Shown: positions 51,727 through 61,108 of the stretch, in pieces
How positions within the stretch are numbered: position 1 is the stretch's first letter
Layout: each line of letters starts with the position of its first letter
Assembly: GCA_018823745.1 (NCBI GenBank)
Contig: JAHJHR010000011.1
Span: 293,802-357,801, forward strand
Origin: Alphaproteobacteria bacterium
GTDB lineage: Bacteria > Pseudomonadota > Alphaproteobacteria > Oceanibaculales > Oceanibaculaceae
DNA length: 64,000 bases
Direction of reading: 5' to 3'
Program-made: the position numbers and the translations under genes
Notes under the pieces: generated by a model
The model's database searches: none
The model's input: only the letters and a program-made list of their open reading frames with translations
Told to the model about the DNA's origin: nothing

Positions 51727-52200
51727 GAAAAACAAAGGGTCCAGAGCCTTTCCTAACGCCCAGATTTTTGCTTTCGCCTTCGGCTGGGGGAATGCTAAGG
51801 CGACCGCGAAAAGCGAGTATTTGAGGTTGGGTTTCTGCGCTAGAGCAGATTCGGCTTATTCGGAGTCATATCCTGCGGCCTGGTTATCGTCGCAGCCCGC
51901 CGAAACGCTTAAGCCACCCCGCTCTTGCCTTCCTAGCTGACCAAGCGGAGCGACCGGTGTCAGGAAATCTCCGAAGCGATTGGGACGGCAGACATGGAGC
52001 GCGTTGCCCACAGCGTCTGGCCGTCTGCGGTCAGGTAGCTTCTAGCCCCGTGTAGCGAACGCGGACTTTTCCGGGGTTGCGCGCAATTGGCTGGAGAATA
52101 GTCCGTCTTTGGGCGGTCCGGTCTTAGAGAGCGTTCGGGGAAAGCAGTCGTCGTGAACTCGACCCCGCTCTTTCATAGAGTAGTGAAGGCATCGCAATGC
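51727..52200. other. Spacer without recognisable genes
   Basis: About 470 bases between the coupling-protein remnant and the EcoRII-type endonuclease gene. Short frames occur but none resembles a protein, and I saw no repeat or insertion-sequence end. It is probably rearrangement debris plus the 3' flank of the restriction operon. Confidence 0.4.
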
Positions 52201-53601
52201 TTATATTCGACGCCATCCCACCATGTGAGGGTGGACAATCTCATTACAAAATTGCCCGAAGCTCACAACGTTGGCGCGCCCTTCATATTCAGCTTCCTTC
52301 GACTTCGTCAGGCTTTCGGGGATGACGAGGTGCACGCCAAAGGAGGCCATGTCGTCGATGGCATTGCCTGCGATGTTCTCATCGACAGTTGTGAGGAACA
52401 GTCGGCGCGAGCCTTTCTCGCGCTCGACCTGTTTCCAGCGTTCGCGCAAGGTTGTCTTGGCGCTGAGAATCAGGCCCGTAGCGGCCGTCTCCTTGCCGCT
52501 GTCGATGAAGGCGAGTGATGGGAGAATGAAGTCGGGGCGTTTCTTTGCCTCGATGATGACCTGCTTTTCGAACGGGATGCCCCCGCCTGCGAGCATCGCC
52601 TCGATATGGTGTTCATAGGAGTAGCCCGCGCGCGATTTTCGCTGCTGGCTGGCTGAGAGCAAAAGCGCATCAATAGTCTGGTACTCATCGATCAGGCGGC
52701 GGATGACTTCCGATGCCGTGATGGTGCGCGCGGAGTTGCCGAGCACGATGCGCACGAGTTCGACCGAGCGTTCGCGCCTCTGGAATTCCCGGAAGAGGTC
52801 CCATTCGATCGAGCGGCTGATCTCACGCAGCGCGTCGCCGGGGGCTTCAAGGGTGAAGGGGTTGATGGATTCAAGGCCGCGCTTCTTGAGGAAGGCCGAC
52901 TGCGCCATGCGGGCAAGCTCGGCCGTCACTGGCATGGTGGCATTACAGGACGCGAATTGCCCAATCGTGCCGGCGAGCCAGGCCGCTATGACCTGCTCTG
53001 CGAAATCCAGCACCTTGTCGCGCTCGAGAGCCTTTCGCTCGGCGGGTTCAAAGATGCCGATTAGGAAGTCTGCGCCGAGATCGAAAAGCTCGGCGAGCAG
53101 TCCGGCATCGTCGCTGACCGAGTCGATGGTCATGCACTCAAAGGTGTGCTCGCCATTTCGGGTGACGCGGCCCATCACGAGGTAAGAGGCTGGCGAGAGA
53201 TCGATAAACGCTTCGCGCGGGATGCCGGTTACGTGCGTTTCCTGACTCTTGCTTCGGTAGTTCACAAGCCGTGACTTGCGTGTCTCCGAGACCTGAGGCC
53301 AGATCGTCTCAAAGAACCTCTCCCATATCTCGTCGGTCTTACCGTCGGTACGATCCTTCAGCTCAAGGGGCAGGAAGAAGCCGCCGTCGCGCGGCTCATG
53401 CGGAATGTAGACGCCCGCCTGATTGTTCATGCGCTTTCCCGGTACGGGCCGACCTTCACTGTCCTCCTTTTGCCGTGCCCAAAGGCGATCGTTGTTCGAG
53501 AGTTTCTTGATCAGGACCTGATCGGCCTTGACGAAAAGACGCGTAAGGAGATCGGCGTCAGCGCCTGATTGTTCGAAGGCGAATTCTGGCTGGCCGCTCA
53601 T
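52201..53601 (-). CDS. Type II restriction endonuclease, EcoRII-like
   Basis: 466 aa from the ATG at 53601. The C-terminal part matches the EcoRII catalytic domain: RAGYSYEHHIEAMLAGGG, KKRPDFILPS with the catalytic Asp, and LSAKTTLRERWKQV with the catalytic Lys. The N-terminal ~250 residues correspond to the effector-DNA binding region. EcoRII-type enzymes cut before CCWGG; the Dcm-like partner and vsr support that specificity, though it is inferred. It overlaps vsr by 4 bases. The ORF start at 53646 is rejected. Confidence 0.9.
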   Translation of the reverse strand: MSGQPEFAFEQSGADADLLTRLFVKADQVLIKKLSNNDRLWARQKEDSEGRPVPGKRMNNQAGVYIPHEPRDGGFFLPLELKDRTDGKTDEIWERFFETIWPQVSETRKSRLVNYRSKSQETHVTGIPREAFIDLSPASYLVMGRVTRNGEHTFECMTIDSVSDDAGLLAELFDLGADFLIGIFEPAERKALERDKVLDFAEQVIAAWLAGTIGQFASCNATMPVTAELARMAQSAFLKKRGLESINPFTLEAPGDALREISRSIEWDLFREFQRRERSVELVRIVLGNSARTITASEVIRRLIDEYQTIDALLLSASQQRKSRAGYSYEHHIEAMLAGGGIPFEKQVIIEAKKRPDFILPSLAFIDSGKETAATGLILSAKTTLRERWKQVEREKGSRRLFLTTVDENIAGNAIDDMASFGVHLVIPESLTKSKEAEYEGRANVVSFGQFCNEIVHPHMVGWRRI

Positions 53602-54053
53602 CGCGCGCCTTCGATTTCCAGGAAGGGTTCGGCGCTGCAAAGCCACTGTGCGATCCGGCCAATGACGTCATCGAGGGCCAAGCGTGTCCTGCCCTTAAGT
53701 GCGCACTCCCAGACGACAAGGAAGCGCCAGCTTTGCCTTGTGAGCTGTTCGCGCACGATCGCGTCGCGCTCGACATTGCGCGCTATCTTTTGTGACCAGA
53801 ACTCCGTGCGCGTCGATGGTATCTTGAAGAGGTGGCAATCGTGATGATGCCAGAAGCACCCGTTCACAAAGATCGCCGCGCGAAAGCGCGGGAGCACAAG
53901 ATCAGGTTTGCCGGGGACGTTGCCCACGTGCAGGCGAAAGCGAAATCCTCTAGCATGCAGCCCGCGCCGGATTGCCAGCTCAGGCTTCGTGTCCTTGCCC
54001 CTGATACCGGCCATCATCCGGCTGCGGGTCTGCTGGTCGACGACATCAGGCAA
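53598..54053 (-). CDS. vsr: Very short patch repair endonuclease, probable TTG start
   Basis: Nicks next to T:G mismatches produced when 5-methylcytosine deaminates at the methylase site; 151 aa from the TTG at 54053. That start gives [21 protein letters not shown], the family N-terminus; the ATG at 54101 lacks a ribosome site and adds 16 unmatched residues inside dcm. Catalytic residues: D51 (GKPDLVL), H69 region in [13 protein letters not shown], zinc-type Cys/His in the same stretch. Overlaps the methylase gene end by 8 bases and the endonuclease start by 4. Confidence 0.92.
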   Translation of the reverse strand: MPDVVDQQTRSRMMAGIRGKDTKPELAIRRGLHARGFRFRLHVGNVPGKPDLVLPRFRAAIFVNGCFWHHHDCHLFKIPSTRTEFWSQKIARNVERDAIVREQLTRQSWRFLVVWECALKGRTRLALDDVIGRIAQWLCSAEPFLEIEGAR

Positions 54054-55293
54054 CCGCTTTGGCCTTTCTACGTACGGCAGGGCTTTCCTGCATCTCTTCA
54101 TTTATGAAAGGGGCCATGTGTTTAGCAACCGCCTCGACGACGGGCACGACCACCGCGTTGCCAAACTGGCGATAGGCCTGCGTATCCGAGACCGGGATTC
54201 TAAATTCCTGCTGCCCGGGTTTTTCAAAGCCCATGAGGCGCGCGCATTCGCGCGGAGTGAGGCGGCGCGGGTTCTTTTGCTTCTGGTTGATCAGAATCTC
54301 CGAGCCATCCTTGTGGTAACGGGCCGAGAGTGTGCGGGCAACATCCTTTGGTCCGAAGAGGCCGAAGCCGAAGCCGTTGCCTGCGAGGCGGTGCTTTTCG
54401 GCGTAGGCCTGAAGGTAGCCCCAGAGATGATCGGAAAGCGTGTAGCGATCCAGTACCTTGCCCGTCGTGCCGCCGATGAAGCGCTCATCAGGCTCTTCAC
54501 TACCGTCTTCAGGATGCAGGATGCTCGCAAGTGTGGGGGCGCCGAGCGCGTCCGGCAGAGCGAGAGTGCTCAGGTCAAAGTCGTTATCCTCGCGGAAGCC
54601 GACGATGAAGATGCGCTCGCGATGCTGGGGAACGAAGGCGCTCGCGTCGATAACGCGCGTCTGGACGTTGTAGCCCAGATCCTCTTTCAGCGTCGTCATG
54701 ATGATATCGAAGGTCCGGCCCTTGTCATGGCTCCTGAGATTCTTGACGTTCTCCAGAAGGAAGGCTTTGGGCCGGTGATGGCGGATGATGCGCGCCACAT
54801 CGAAGAACAGTGTTCCCTGCACATCGCACTGGAAGCCGTGAGGCCGTCCCAGTGAATTCTTCTTCGAGACGCCCGCGAGAGAGAAGGGTTGGCAAGGAAA
54901 GCCTGCGAGCAGCACGTCGTGCGCCGGTATAGCTTCCTCGGGAATTTTCGTGATGTCACCGGCGAGCTCGTGACCCATCGGGTAGTTCGCCCGGTAGGTT
55001 TCCTGGCTGAAGCGGTCCCACTCTGATGTGAAGACGCACTTGCCGCCGACGCTTTCGAAGCCCCGGCGCATGCCGCCGATACCGGCGAAGAGGTCGATAA
55101 AGATGAAGGGTGCACTCTGGCTACTGGAGACGCGCTCGGATGCCAGAAACTGCATGAGTTCAATGACGGGTTTGCGCGGGGCGGTCTCGCCGCGCTCCCA
55201 GCGGTAGACCGTCCGTTCATTAAAGCCCACGCGCTGCGCGGTTTCTTGCACTGTCAGCCCTGCCTTTTGTCTGAGCTGTGAGAATGTTTGCAT
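54046..55293 (-). CDS. dcm: DNA (cytosine-5) methyltransferase with N-terminal HTH, Dcm/M.EcoRII-M.SsoII type
   Basis: 415 aa. Residues 1-52 form an XRE-like HTH ([30 protein letters not shown]); then m5C motifs [31 protein letters not shown] with C134, [25 protein letters not shown] and [12 protein letters not shown]. The target domain text ([26 protein letters not shown] in parts) is of the CCWGG-methylating kind. In M.SsoII/M.EcoRII relatives the HTH represses the enzyme's own gene; a 15-bp palindrome 34 bases upstream of this start suggests the same. GGAG precedes the ATG at 55293. Confidence 0.95.
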   Translation of the reverse strand: MQTFSQLRQKAGLTVQETAQRVGFNERTVYRWERGETAPRKPVIELMQFLASERVSSSQSAPFIFIDLFAGIGGMRRGFESVGGKCVFTSEWDRFSQETYRANYPMGHELAGDITKIPEEAIPAHDVLLAGFPCQPFSLAGVSKKNSLGRPHGFQCDVQGTLFFDVARIIRHHRPKAFLLENVKNLRSHDKGRTFDIIMTTLKEDLGYNVQTRVIDASAFVPQHRERIFIVGFREDNDFDLSTLALPDALGAPTLASILHPEDGSEEPDERFIGGTTGKVLDRYTLSDHLWGYLQAYAEKHRLAGNGFGFGLFGPKDVARTLSARYHKDGSEILINQKQKNPRRLTPRECARLMGFEKPGQQEFRIPVSDTQAYRQFGNAVVVPVVEAVAKHMAPFINEEMQESPAVRRKAKAVA

Positions 55294-55326
55294 GGATGGC
55301 TCCAAGATGAATCTCCGGGAATATTT

Positions 55327-55341
55327 ATGACATAATGTCAT
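55327..55341. promoter_or_regulatory. 15-bp palindromic operator upstream of the HTH-methyltransferase gene
   Basis: ATGACAT-A-ATGTCAT, a perfect inverted repeat. It keeps the GACA-N3-TGTC core that I recall for the regulatory site bound by M.SsoII/M.Ecl18kI. It lies in the leader of the methyltransferase gene, where binding would repress it. Confidence 0.7.
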
Positions 55342-55541
55342 GGGAACTTTTAAAGAACAACACAAAAGAACACAGAAGAATCACCAATAGAATCAATGCT
55401 CTATTCGTGCCGGCGGCGACGTTTCGGGCTCCCGCCAGAAAAGGCGGCTTTGCGAGGGTGCGTTGAGGGCGACAAGCCCCTTGTAAAGCCTCACAGTGGC
55501 GTACGTTATCCGATACATTTTTCATACATTTTGAAAATGTG

Positions 55542-55571
55542 TTGACATAATCGGCATAAAACCCGCATATA
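55542..55571 (+). promoter_or_regulatory. Candidate promoter of the GHKL operon
   Basis: Perfect TTGACA at 55542-55547 and an AT-rich -10 region (catatatt, about 55566-55573) with 17-19 bases between. It lies just before the small first gene. Confidence 0.5.
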
Positions 55572-55592
55572 TTAACAATGGAGAAGAAACAT

Positions 55593-55814
55593 ATGCGCAA
55601 CAAACGCCAGAAATTTGTAGAGCTTGCAGAGGCCCGTGTGAACAAGGCCATCAAGGACATGCAGCTGGTCGGGAACCTTTCGAACCGCAGTGCCTACGAG
55701 TTCACCGAAGGCGACGTGAAGAAGGTCTTCAGCGCATTGCAGAAGGCACTGGATTCCGCAAAGGGCAGGTTTAACAAGGATGGCGACAGTGGTGGGGGAG
55801 ATTTTCGTTTATGA
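55593..55814 (+). CDS. Small conserved-looking protein, first gene of the GHKL operon
   Basis: 73 aa from the ATG at 55593, which is preferred because GGAG sits at 55580-55583. Sequence: basic helical N-terminus (KFVELAEARVNKAIKDMQ), then GNLSNRSAYEFTEGDVKKVF and a charged helix. I recall similar short proteins beside ATP-binding genes in restriction or defence loci, but cannot name a family. The stop overlaps the GHKL gene start (ATGA), so it is a coupled component, perhaps a regulator or adaptor. Confidence 0.75.
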   Translation: MRNKRQKFVELAEARVNKAIKDMQLVGNLSNRSAYEFTEGDVKKVFSALQKALDSAKGRFNKDGDSGGGDFRL

Positions 55815-57721
55815 GTAATAGTGATTCGATTGGACTTGAGTTTTTGCTAAATGATGGTGGTGATGCTGAAGGGCTCGGTGACGCCGGCATCGAGACATTC
55901 CGTGACAAGCCATTTGCAGCAGTAGCGCGCGAGGCGAGCCAGAATAGTCGTGATGCGCGGCTCGACGACCAAGCGCCGGTTCTGATGACGTTTGATCAGA
56001 TCAGCGTGCCCTCGGATGAGTTTCCTTCCATCAAGAGCTTCAGAGATGCTGTTGCACGCTGCCTAGTCGAGGCCGAAAAGCTTGGCAATGAGAAGGATAT
56101 TGGCTTCTTCCGGCAGGCCTCAAAAGTTCTTGACGCGCCAGAAATTCGCATCATGCGGGTTGCGGACTTCAACACCAAAGGTGTTCCGGGCCCCTGCGTT
56201 AAGGGCCAACCGTTTCATACGCTCGCGAAGGCCGATGGCGTCAGCATCAAGCCTGACATCAACTCGGGTGGGTCATTTGGCATTGGAAAGAGCGCCGCCT
56301 CCGCCCTCTCGGACATCCAGACGGCGTTCTACTCGACGCTTTATTCCGACGATGAAGGAAGCCATGTTCTGTGCATGGGAAAGGCCCTGCTGATCTCACA
56401 TACGGGGGCTGACGGTCAGGAGCGCCGCCGCAAGGGTTATTGGGGCAAGAAGCAGGGTTTTCAGCCTCTCGACAATCCGAAGGACATTCCTGGGTGGCTG
56501 CTTCGAGAGAAGCAGGGAACGTCGATCTTCTCCGTCTGCGTACGGGAAAACCGCATCGACTGGCGCTACGAAATGGCCGCGGCGCTGCTCATCAATTTCT
56601 TCGCCGCGATCCAGCGGCAGGAAATGGAGTTCCAAATTGATAGTGGCGCAATCAAGATCAACAGAAATACGATTGAAGCACTATTCAATGACCTTGCCGT
56701 GAACGAAGCAGTCGACCAACTCAAGGCGCGGGATGCTTTCGATGTAGCGAGCCGGCTGTATGCGTGTCTCGTGGATCAGCAGGCGATTCTCAAAACCATC
56801 GAAGTTACCGGGCTTGGCGCCGTCAATCTGCGCATGGTCCTGCGCGAGAAGCTTGGTTACACGATCGGCATTATCCGCAATGGCATGTACATCACCGGCA
56901 ACTTCAAGAACTTCGGTGAGCCTTTCAAGCGCTTCCCGCTGCATCGCGATTTTGCTCTCGTCATTGAACCGGCGGGCACAAGTGAAGGCGAGTGGTTCAA
57001 GCGGCTTGAAAACCCGAGCCATGATGATCTCTCCGCCGAGCGGATTACTGATCCTGTCCTTCGCGAGCAGGGGCAGAGGCTCTTTGAAAAGCTTGCCGAC
57101 CGAATTCGCCGGTATATCCGTGAGATGGCAAAGTCCGAGCCGGGTGCATCGATGGAGCTTGAGGAGCTAAATGACTATTTTGCGTCAGAGGAGACGCAGA
57201 CCGAGGATGACCTTGGCACCGAGACCAATCCCAAGTCCCTTCGCCCGACGCCGTTAAACGTCGCGCCGCGAAAGCCGAAGCGGAGAGTGACAACGCCGCA
57301 CGGCGAGGACGATGACGTGCCCGTAATTGAGCCCCTTACAGATATCGAGCCTGATCCGAATCCTGATCTGGTCCGGCCGCCCGGGCCGCTGATCCGTAAA
57401 CGCAGGTCCTCAGAGCCCATCGACCTGCAAAATGAACGCAACCTCCTGCCCGAGCCCGCGAACCTCAAGCTGCGCAGGCTGATTTTTACATCGCCGGTCG
57501 AAGGCGACGTCAGCGTGAGCGTAGAAGCCTCAGGCTTGAGCGTACCTGATCGACTGGTTATCAGCAGTTCACAAACCGGTGTGCTCAATGCCGGCGACCT
57601 AGTCGTGGCATGCGGGAAGGGTGAGCGCATTTCCGTTGATGTCGAGTTTGACATCCCTTACGGCGGGCCCATTGATCTCAGCGCCGTATACCTGCATGAA
57701 GAGGAGGTCGAATCAGCATGA
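55811..57721 (+). CDS. GHKL-family ATPase of an uncharacterised four-gene operon
   Basis: 636 aa. N-box E41-x3-N45 (VAREASQNSRDAR), a degenerate G1-type motif around D119 (VADFNTKGVPG) and a G2-type GGSFGIGKSAAS at 153-162 indicate a Bergerat ATP site like MutL/MORC proteins. Residues about 460-550 are low-complexity, acidic and Pro-rich (a linker); the last ~90 residues look like a beta-sandwich. No PD-(D/E)xK core was seen, unlike the GHKL protein at 37190. Coupled to both neighbours by overlaps. Function unknown; the setting beside an EcoRII-type system suggests defence. Confidence 0.8.
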   Translation: MSNSDSIGLEFLLNDGGDAEGLGDAGIETFRDKPFAAVAREASQNSRDARLDDQAPVLMTFDQISVPSDEFPSIKSFRDAVARCLVEAEKLGNEKDIGFFRQASKVLDAPEIRIMRVADFNTKGVPGPCVKGQPFHTLAKADGVSIKPDINSGGSFGIGKSAASALSDIQTAFYSTLYSDDEGSHVLCMGKALLISHTGADGQERRRKGYWGKKQGFQPLDNPKDIPGWLLREKQGTSIFSVCVRENRIDWRYEMAAALLINFFAAIQRQEMEFQIDSGAIKINRNTIEALFNDLAVNEAVDQLKARDAFDVASRLYACLVDQQAILKTIEVTGLGAVNLRMVLREKLGYTIGIIRNGMYITGNFKNFGEPFKRFPLHRDFALVIEPAGTSEGEWFKRLENPSHDDLSAERITDPVLREQGQRLFEKLADRIRRYIREMAKSEPGASMELEELNDYFASEETQTEDDLGTETNPKSLRPTPLNVAPRKPKRRVTTPHGEDDDVPVIEPLTDIEPDPNPDLVRPPGPLIRKRRSSEPIDLQNERNLLPEPANLKLRRLIFTSPVEGDVSVSVEASGLSVPDRLVISSSQTGVLNAGDLVVACGKGERISVDVEFDIPYGGPIDLSAVYLHEEEVESA

Positions 57722-58548
57722 AGCTCGATGATTACATGCGCTATCCGCACCCGGTTCTCAGCGAGCTTTCAGGTGATTACACGACCGGAGAGTTTGTCTG
57801 TGGCTTTGAACAAAATCTGACGCCTGAAGGTGAACTGCGCCTCGTTGCTGATCTGCGTATCGACAGCGATGAGCTTGTGGACCTGATCCAGACCCAGGCA
57901 GCAGCGCCAGGCTATTTCGTCGTTTGCAGGCGAACCTACTTCAATCATTTGCAGGCAGCCTCACTGGGCCGCAGCGAGAAGTTTTTTGATGCAAGCAAGC
58001 TGTTCGGTGCGGTCACCATCCGGCCTGTCGTCTACACTCTGAGTAAGGTTGAAGGATACACAAGCCCTCTGATCAACGTTGAGTTCGGAGCCGCATCCAC
58101 AATCGGCAAGGGGGCGATCATCGCGCTGGGGCCGGAGTTCCGGTTCTCAATGGATCAGAAGAAGTACAAGCCCTTCGACAGCATCTTTGAGCTCGCGAGA
58201 AATGAGGAAGTACCCCTCAACACCTTCCGGGTGGACCATGATCAGGACAGGATTACCATTCTTGCCCGCGAGGAGACGTACAACTCCATCTCCTCTATCC
58301 GCGATATGAACCAGGGCAAGGACGTGGTTATGAACACCGTCTATCTGCCCGCTGTGGTCGAGGTAATATCGAGGCTGCAAACCGGGGGCATGAGCGTCGA
58401 GGGTCGGAAGTGGTATCGGATATTCAAGGCGAAGTGCGACGATCTGGGCGCGAACCCTGTTGATCCCGATGTGTCGCCCCTTGATCTTGCCCAGCAATTG
58501 CTGCGTAGACCGTTCGTAAAGACGATCGCGCTCATGGAGAGCTTCTGA
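57718..58548 (+). CDS. Unrecognised protein, third gene of the GHKL operon
   Basis: 276 aa, soluble, without signal peptide or membrane helix. It opens MKLDDYMRYPHPVLSELSGD. The composition is mixed alpha/beta; SMDQKKYKPFDSIFELARNEEV and the C-terminal LLRRPFVKTIALMESF are notable. No catalytic motif was identified. It overlaps the GHKL gene by 4 bases (ATGA) and the next gene by one base (TGATG), so its product is probably made in step with both. Confidence 0.75.
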   Translation: MKLDDYMRYPHPVLSELSGDYTTGEFVCGFEQNLTPEGELRLVADLRIDSDELVDLIQTQAAAPGYFVVCRRTYFNHLQAASLGRSEKFFDASKLFGAVTIRPVVYTLSKVEGYTSPLINVEFGAASTIGKGAIIALGPEFRFSMDQKKYKPFDSIFELARNEEVPLNTFRVDHDQDRITILAREETYNSISSIRDMNQGKDVVMNTVYLPAVVEVISRLQTGGMSVEGRKWYRIFKAKCDDLGANPVDPDVSPLDLAQQLLRRPFVKTIALMESF

Positions 58549-59291
58549 TGACACAGCCATTGCTCTATCTGTCGGACCGTGTGCTGGGTGAGCTTCGAAA
58601 GAACGTGGGTGTCAACCTCGATCGCTATCGCACCACCGGCTTTGCCGACCTCGCGGAGGAGCCCGGATGGGATATTCCGCTTGGCATAGAGTTCGATGGC
58701 ACAAGGCTCGCCACGCTCGACCAGTCAACGCCACAGAACATCGTCAGTGTCGATCTTCCCAACTCGATTATCGTCGGTGAGGCGATTTCGGGCCTTTCGC
58801 CCGCCATGGCGAACGAGGAGAGAGTCTGGACTAGGCTCTCGCATGTCGAGGCAATAGACTATTGTCGCGCGCGCTGGATTACAGGGCGTGAAGAGGCAAG
58901 GCACGAGAACCTGATCATCGATCACTTCTTTGCACCCACGCAGACTGGCATTCGTGACGATCATGCCCTTTCGCGTCTGTGGTGGAATTATCAGATAGCC
59001 AGAACCTGCATGCCGGAGGACGTTTCCGGCGCCTTAGCCATCATCATGAAGACGGCCGACATCAGGAGCAACTTCGTCGAGCGCATATGGATGACCAGCC
59101 GCAAGAATATTGCGGGTGCGGTTCTGCGTGCCATGAAATCGGATCTGTGGATTACTGCGAACGAAGCCAATTTTAGGATGTTCATGAAATCCTTGAACCG
59201 GCTGGGTGGTGGCGTGGTGTTCGAGGTTCTGGACACTGGCGAGACCGACGAGTTTGTCAGGCATTGCGCTGCTTATGCCAAAGCCGCGTAG
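58548..59291 (+). CDS. Possible DUF6339-like protein, last gene of the GHKL operon
   Basis: 247 aa starting LLYLSDRVLGELRKNVGVN, a helical soluble protein with LSRLWWNYQIARTCMP and a C-terminal half rich in helices (NFVERIWMTSRKNIAGAVLRA in parts). The beginning resembles what I remember as DUF6339, unverified. No nuclease or ATPase motif seen. One-base overlap with the preceding gene. Its role within the operon is unknown. Confidence 0.7.
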   Translation: MTQPLLYLSDRVLGELRKNVGVNLDRYRTTGFADLAEEPGWDIPLGIEFDGTRLATLDQSTPQNIVSVDLPNSIIVGEAISGLSPAMANEERVWTRLSHVEAIDYCRARWITGREEARHENLIIDHFFAPTQTGIRDDHALSRLWWNYQIARTCMPEDVSGALAIIMKTADIRSNFVERIWMTSRKNIAGAVLRAMKSDLWITANEANFRMFMKSLNRLGGGVVFEVLDTGETDEFVRHCAAYAKAA

Positions 59292-59506
59292 GCGGCGTGA
59301 CGTACGAGAGCTTACGGGAGACGGGAGCTAGGCATTTTCCGGGAGTGGCCACGCTGAGATGCTGCCCTCGCCCGCTCTTTGGCGCGATTATTTTACAAAA
59401 CCGGGAAAGTTCTGCTGGCCTGCCATCATCGATGGCGTGGTGGGGCTAAAGGCAGCGCAGTTGCAGGCGCGCCTCAAGACAGCAGCTTTCAGGAAACTGA
59501 CAGGAC

Positions 59507-61108
59507 TCAATAAATGCCCGGAGTGAGGGCTCTAGGCTGACCTTGGTTGGCTCTCACCACAACGTCTGGTTTGAGGCAAGGCAAACTCTGTTTAAATTGT
59601 CGATATGAGGCCGCATTGCCGTCAGCACCGGGCCGGAAGCTGTCTGTCCGGTTCTGGCGATCCGCGAGCGGTAAGCCGCCGTTCTGACTCCGTCTTCGTT
59701 TCAGTCGTTCCCACCTAAGTTCAAAATCCCAGGAGTTGCCTTCCCTTTGCCGCGCCATCCGCTGCGCGACGCGACCCGATCCGCATGATCCGAGCGCCAT
59801 CCCCTCATCTGGCGACCAGACAACCACATCACGCGGCCGCCCTCGGAAGGGCTCACCCAGAAGGGCCAAGCCGTCGCGGAAAAGCGCATACTGGTAAGGC
59901 TCATCTACGTCGGCCCGAGCAATGCTATCTTCCGCGGAAAGTGAAAAGCCTGTTGGTTCGAAGGTTGGAAGCCTCATCGTTGCCGGCAGCCCCGCCGCTC
60001 GGCTGCGGATCGTATTGCTCAGCACGTTCAAGAATTCGCTTCCAGCTTTCTCCTCGATCGCGAACCAGCCGAAGTCAAAGCCAGGGTGGCGCGATGGCGA
60101 CAAACGTGCGCGCCCTGCAAGTCGCCACCACTCTGGATGATCGAAGGAATCGTCGATCCACCATGGAGGGCCGCCCGGCCGCAAAAGCCACGGAGGCACC
60201 GCCAAATAAGTTCTCCCTGCATAGCCGAATCGAAGAAACGGGACGTCATGTCGCTCAGGAGCTCGGGAGTCTGGCAAGCGGATCCAGTCGATCCAATTCG
60301 TTACCCCCGGCGCACCCATCAACAGAAAGTTCGAGCGGTGGGTCGCGAGCGCCATCGGCGCAGGCGTGCTTTCTGGAACTGCGCCTCTCTGCATGGTGCC
60401 TGGCGGCGGAGCTCGCTTTCGTGGCTTCGAGATCCGCGTCTCCGATACGGCCAAGAAGCTTCCGGCTACCGTTGGCTTCGCGCCGAATGCAATCGAATAG
60501 CCGTGGACCTCTCCGAATGGCGATGGTTTCGCGACGAAGGGCTTTACCTGCTTGACGTACTTTCTCTTCGCCGCGTTCGCTATCTTGGCAGCGCTCGCAT
60601 CTTTAGCGAGCGAACCGTGCGCCTCTGCGAGCACGACACCGTGGCCGGACGCGTTGCCACCTTCGTAGATGAAATCTGCATGGGGATCGAGCGACGACGA
60701 GAGGCACGCCGCGTTGGCCCGCCATGCGTAGCCGAGAGCGTCCATGTACAGGTGGGCAATCCCGGCACCGACTTTGGCCGCAAACTGCGATCCAGCAGTA
60801 TCCGCGAGGAATTTGAAATGAGATTCGAGCGCAAAGGCCGATCCATCCTGGAGCAAAGTTTCCAGTTCGATCAGAGCGCTTTTCTGCAATCCGTCGAGTA
60901 GGACGACGGGCGCATCATCCCAAGTTGTCGACGTCCTCGCGATGGCGGCGGCCAAGGCAATCGAATTGAAAGACAGGACCGGCTGCGCCGGCGGCGCCAC
61001 GAAATGCGGCGAGACCGGGCTTGGCACGTGGCCGTGCTTCGTATGCTTGGTCAAACCAATCAGCTTGGTCGACGTCCCCAGTCCGGCAGTCGTTACGCGC
61101 CCGCTCAT
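59507..61108 (-). CDS. Unknown protein coupled to a Gabija-like pair, degenerate nuclease-like signature
   Basis: 533 aa. The central text DFIYEGG (D145) ... GVVLAEAHGSLAKDAS (E162-A-H164) followed by AAKRKYVKQVKPF resembles a PD-(D/E)xK core in which the Lys is replaced by His. A Trp-rich block (PPWLLRPGGPPWWIDDSFDHPEWWRLAG) occurs near 310-340. The start overlaps the UvrD gene stop by 4 bases (ATGA), so the two are coupled. The last ~80 residues are Arg-rich and less protein-like. No family recognised; a third component of an OLD-UvrD defence system is the best guess. Confidence 0.7.
   Translation of the reverse strand: MSGRVTTAGLGTSTKLIGLTKHTKHGHVPSPVSPHFVAPPAQPVLSFNSIALAAAIARTSTTWDDAPVVLLDGLQKSALIELETLLQDGSAFALESHFKFLADTAGSQFAAKVGAGIAHLYMDALGYAWRANAACLSSSLDPHADFIYEGGNASGHGVVLAEAHGSLAKDASAAKIANAAKRKYVKQVKPFVAKPSPFGEVHGYSIAFGAKPTVAGSFLAVSETRISKPRKRAPPPGTMQRGAVPESTPAPMALATHRSNFLLMGAPGVTNWIDWIRLPDSRAPERHDVPFLRFGYAGRTYLAVPPWLLRPGGPPWWIDDSFDHPEWWRLAGRARLSPSRHPGFDFGWFAIEEKAGSEFLNVLSNTIRSRAAGLPATMRLPTFEPTGFSLSAEDSIARADVDEPYQYALFRDGLALLGEPFRGRPRDVVVWSPDEGMALGSCGSGRVAQRMARQREGNSWDFELRWERLKRRRSQNGGLPLADRQNRTDSFRPGADGNAASYRQFKQSLPCLKPDVVVRANQGQPRALTPGIY

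Larger units (their letters stand above)
55294..55592. other. Divergent control region of the two defence operons
   Basis: About 300 AT-rich bases between the dcm operon (minus) and the GHKL operon (plus). It holds the operator at 55327-55341, a GC-richer block (about 55405-55490) with no clear gene, and the plus-strand promoter candidate near 55542. Confidence 0.5.
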
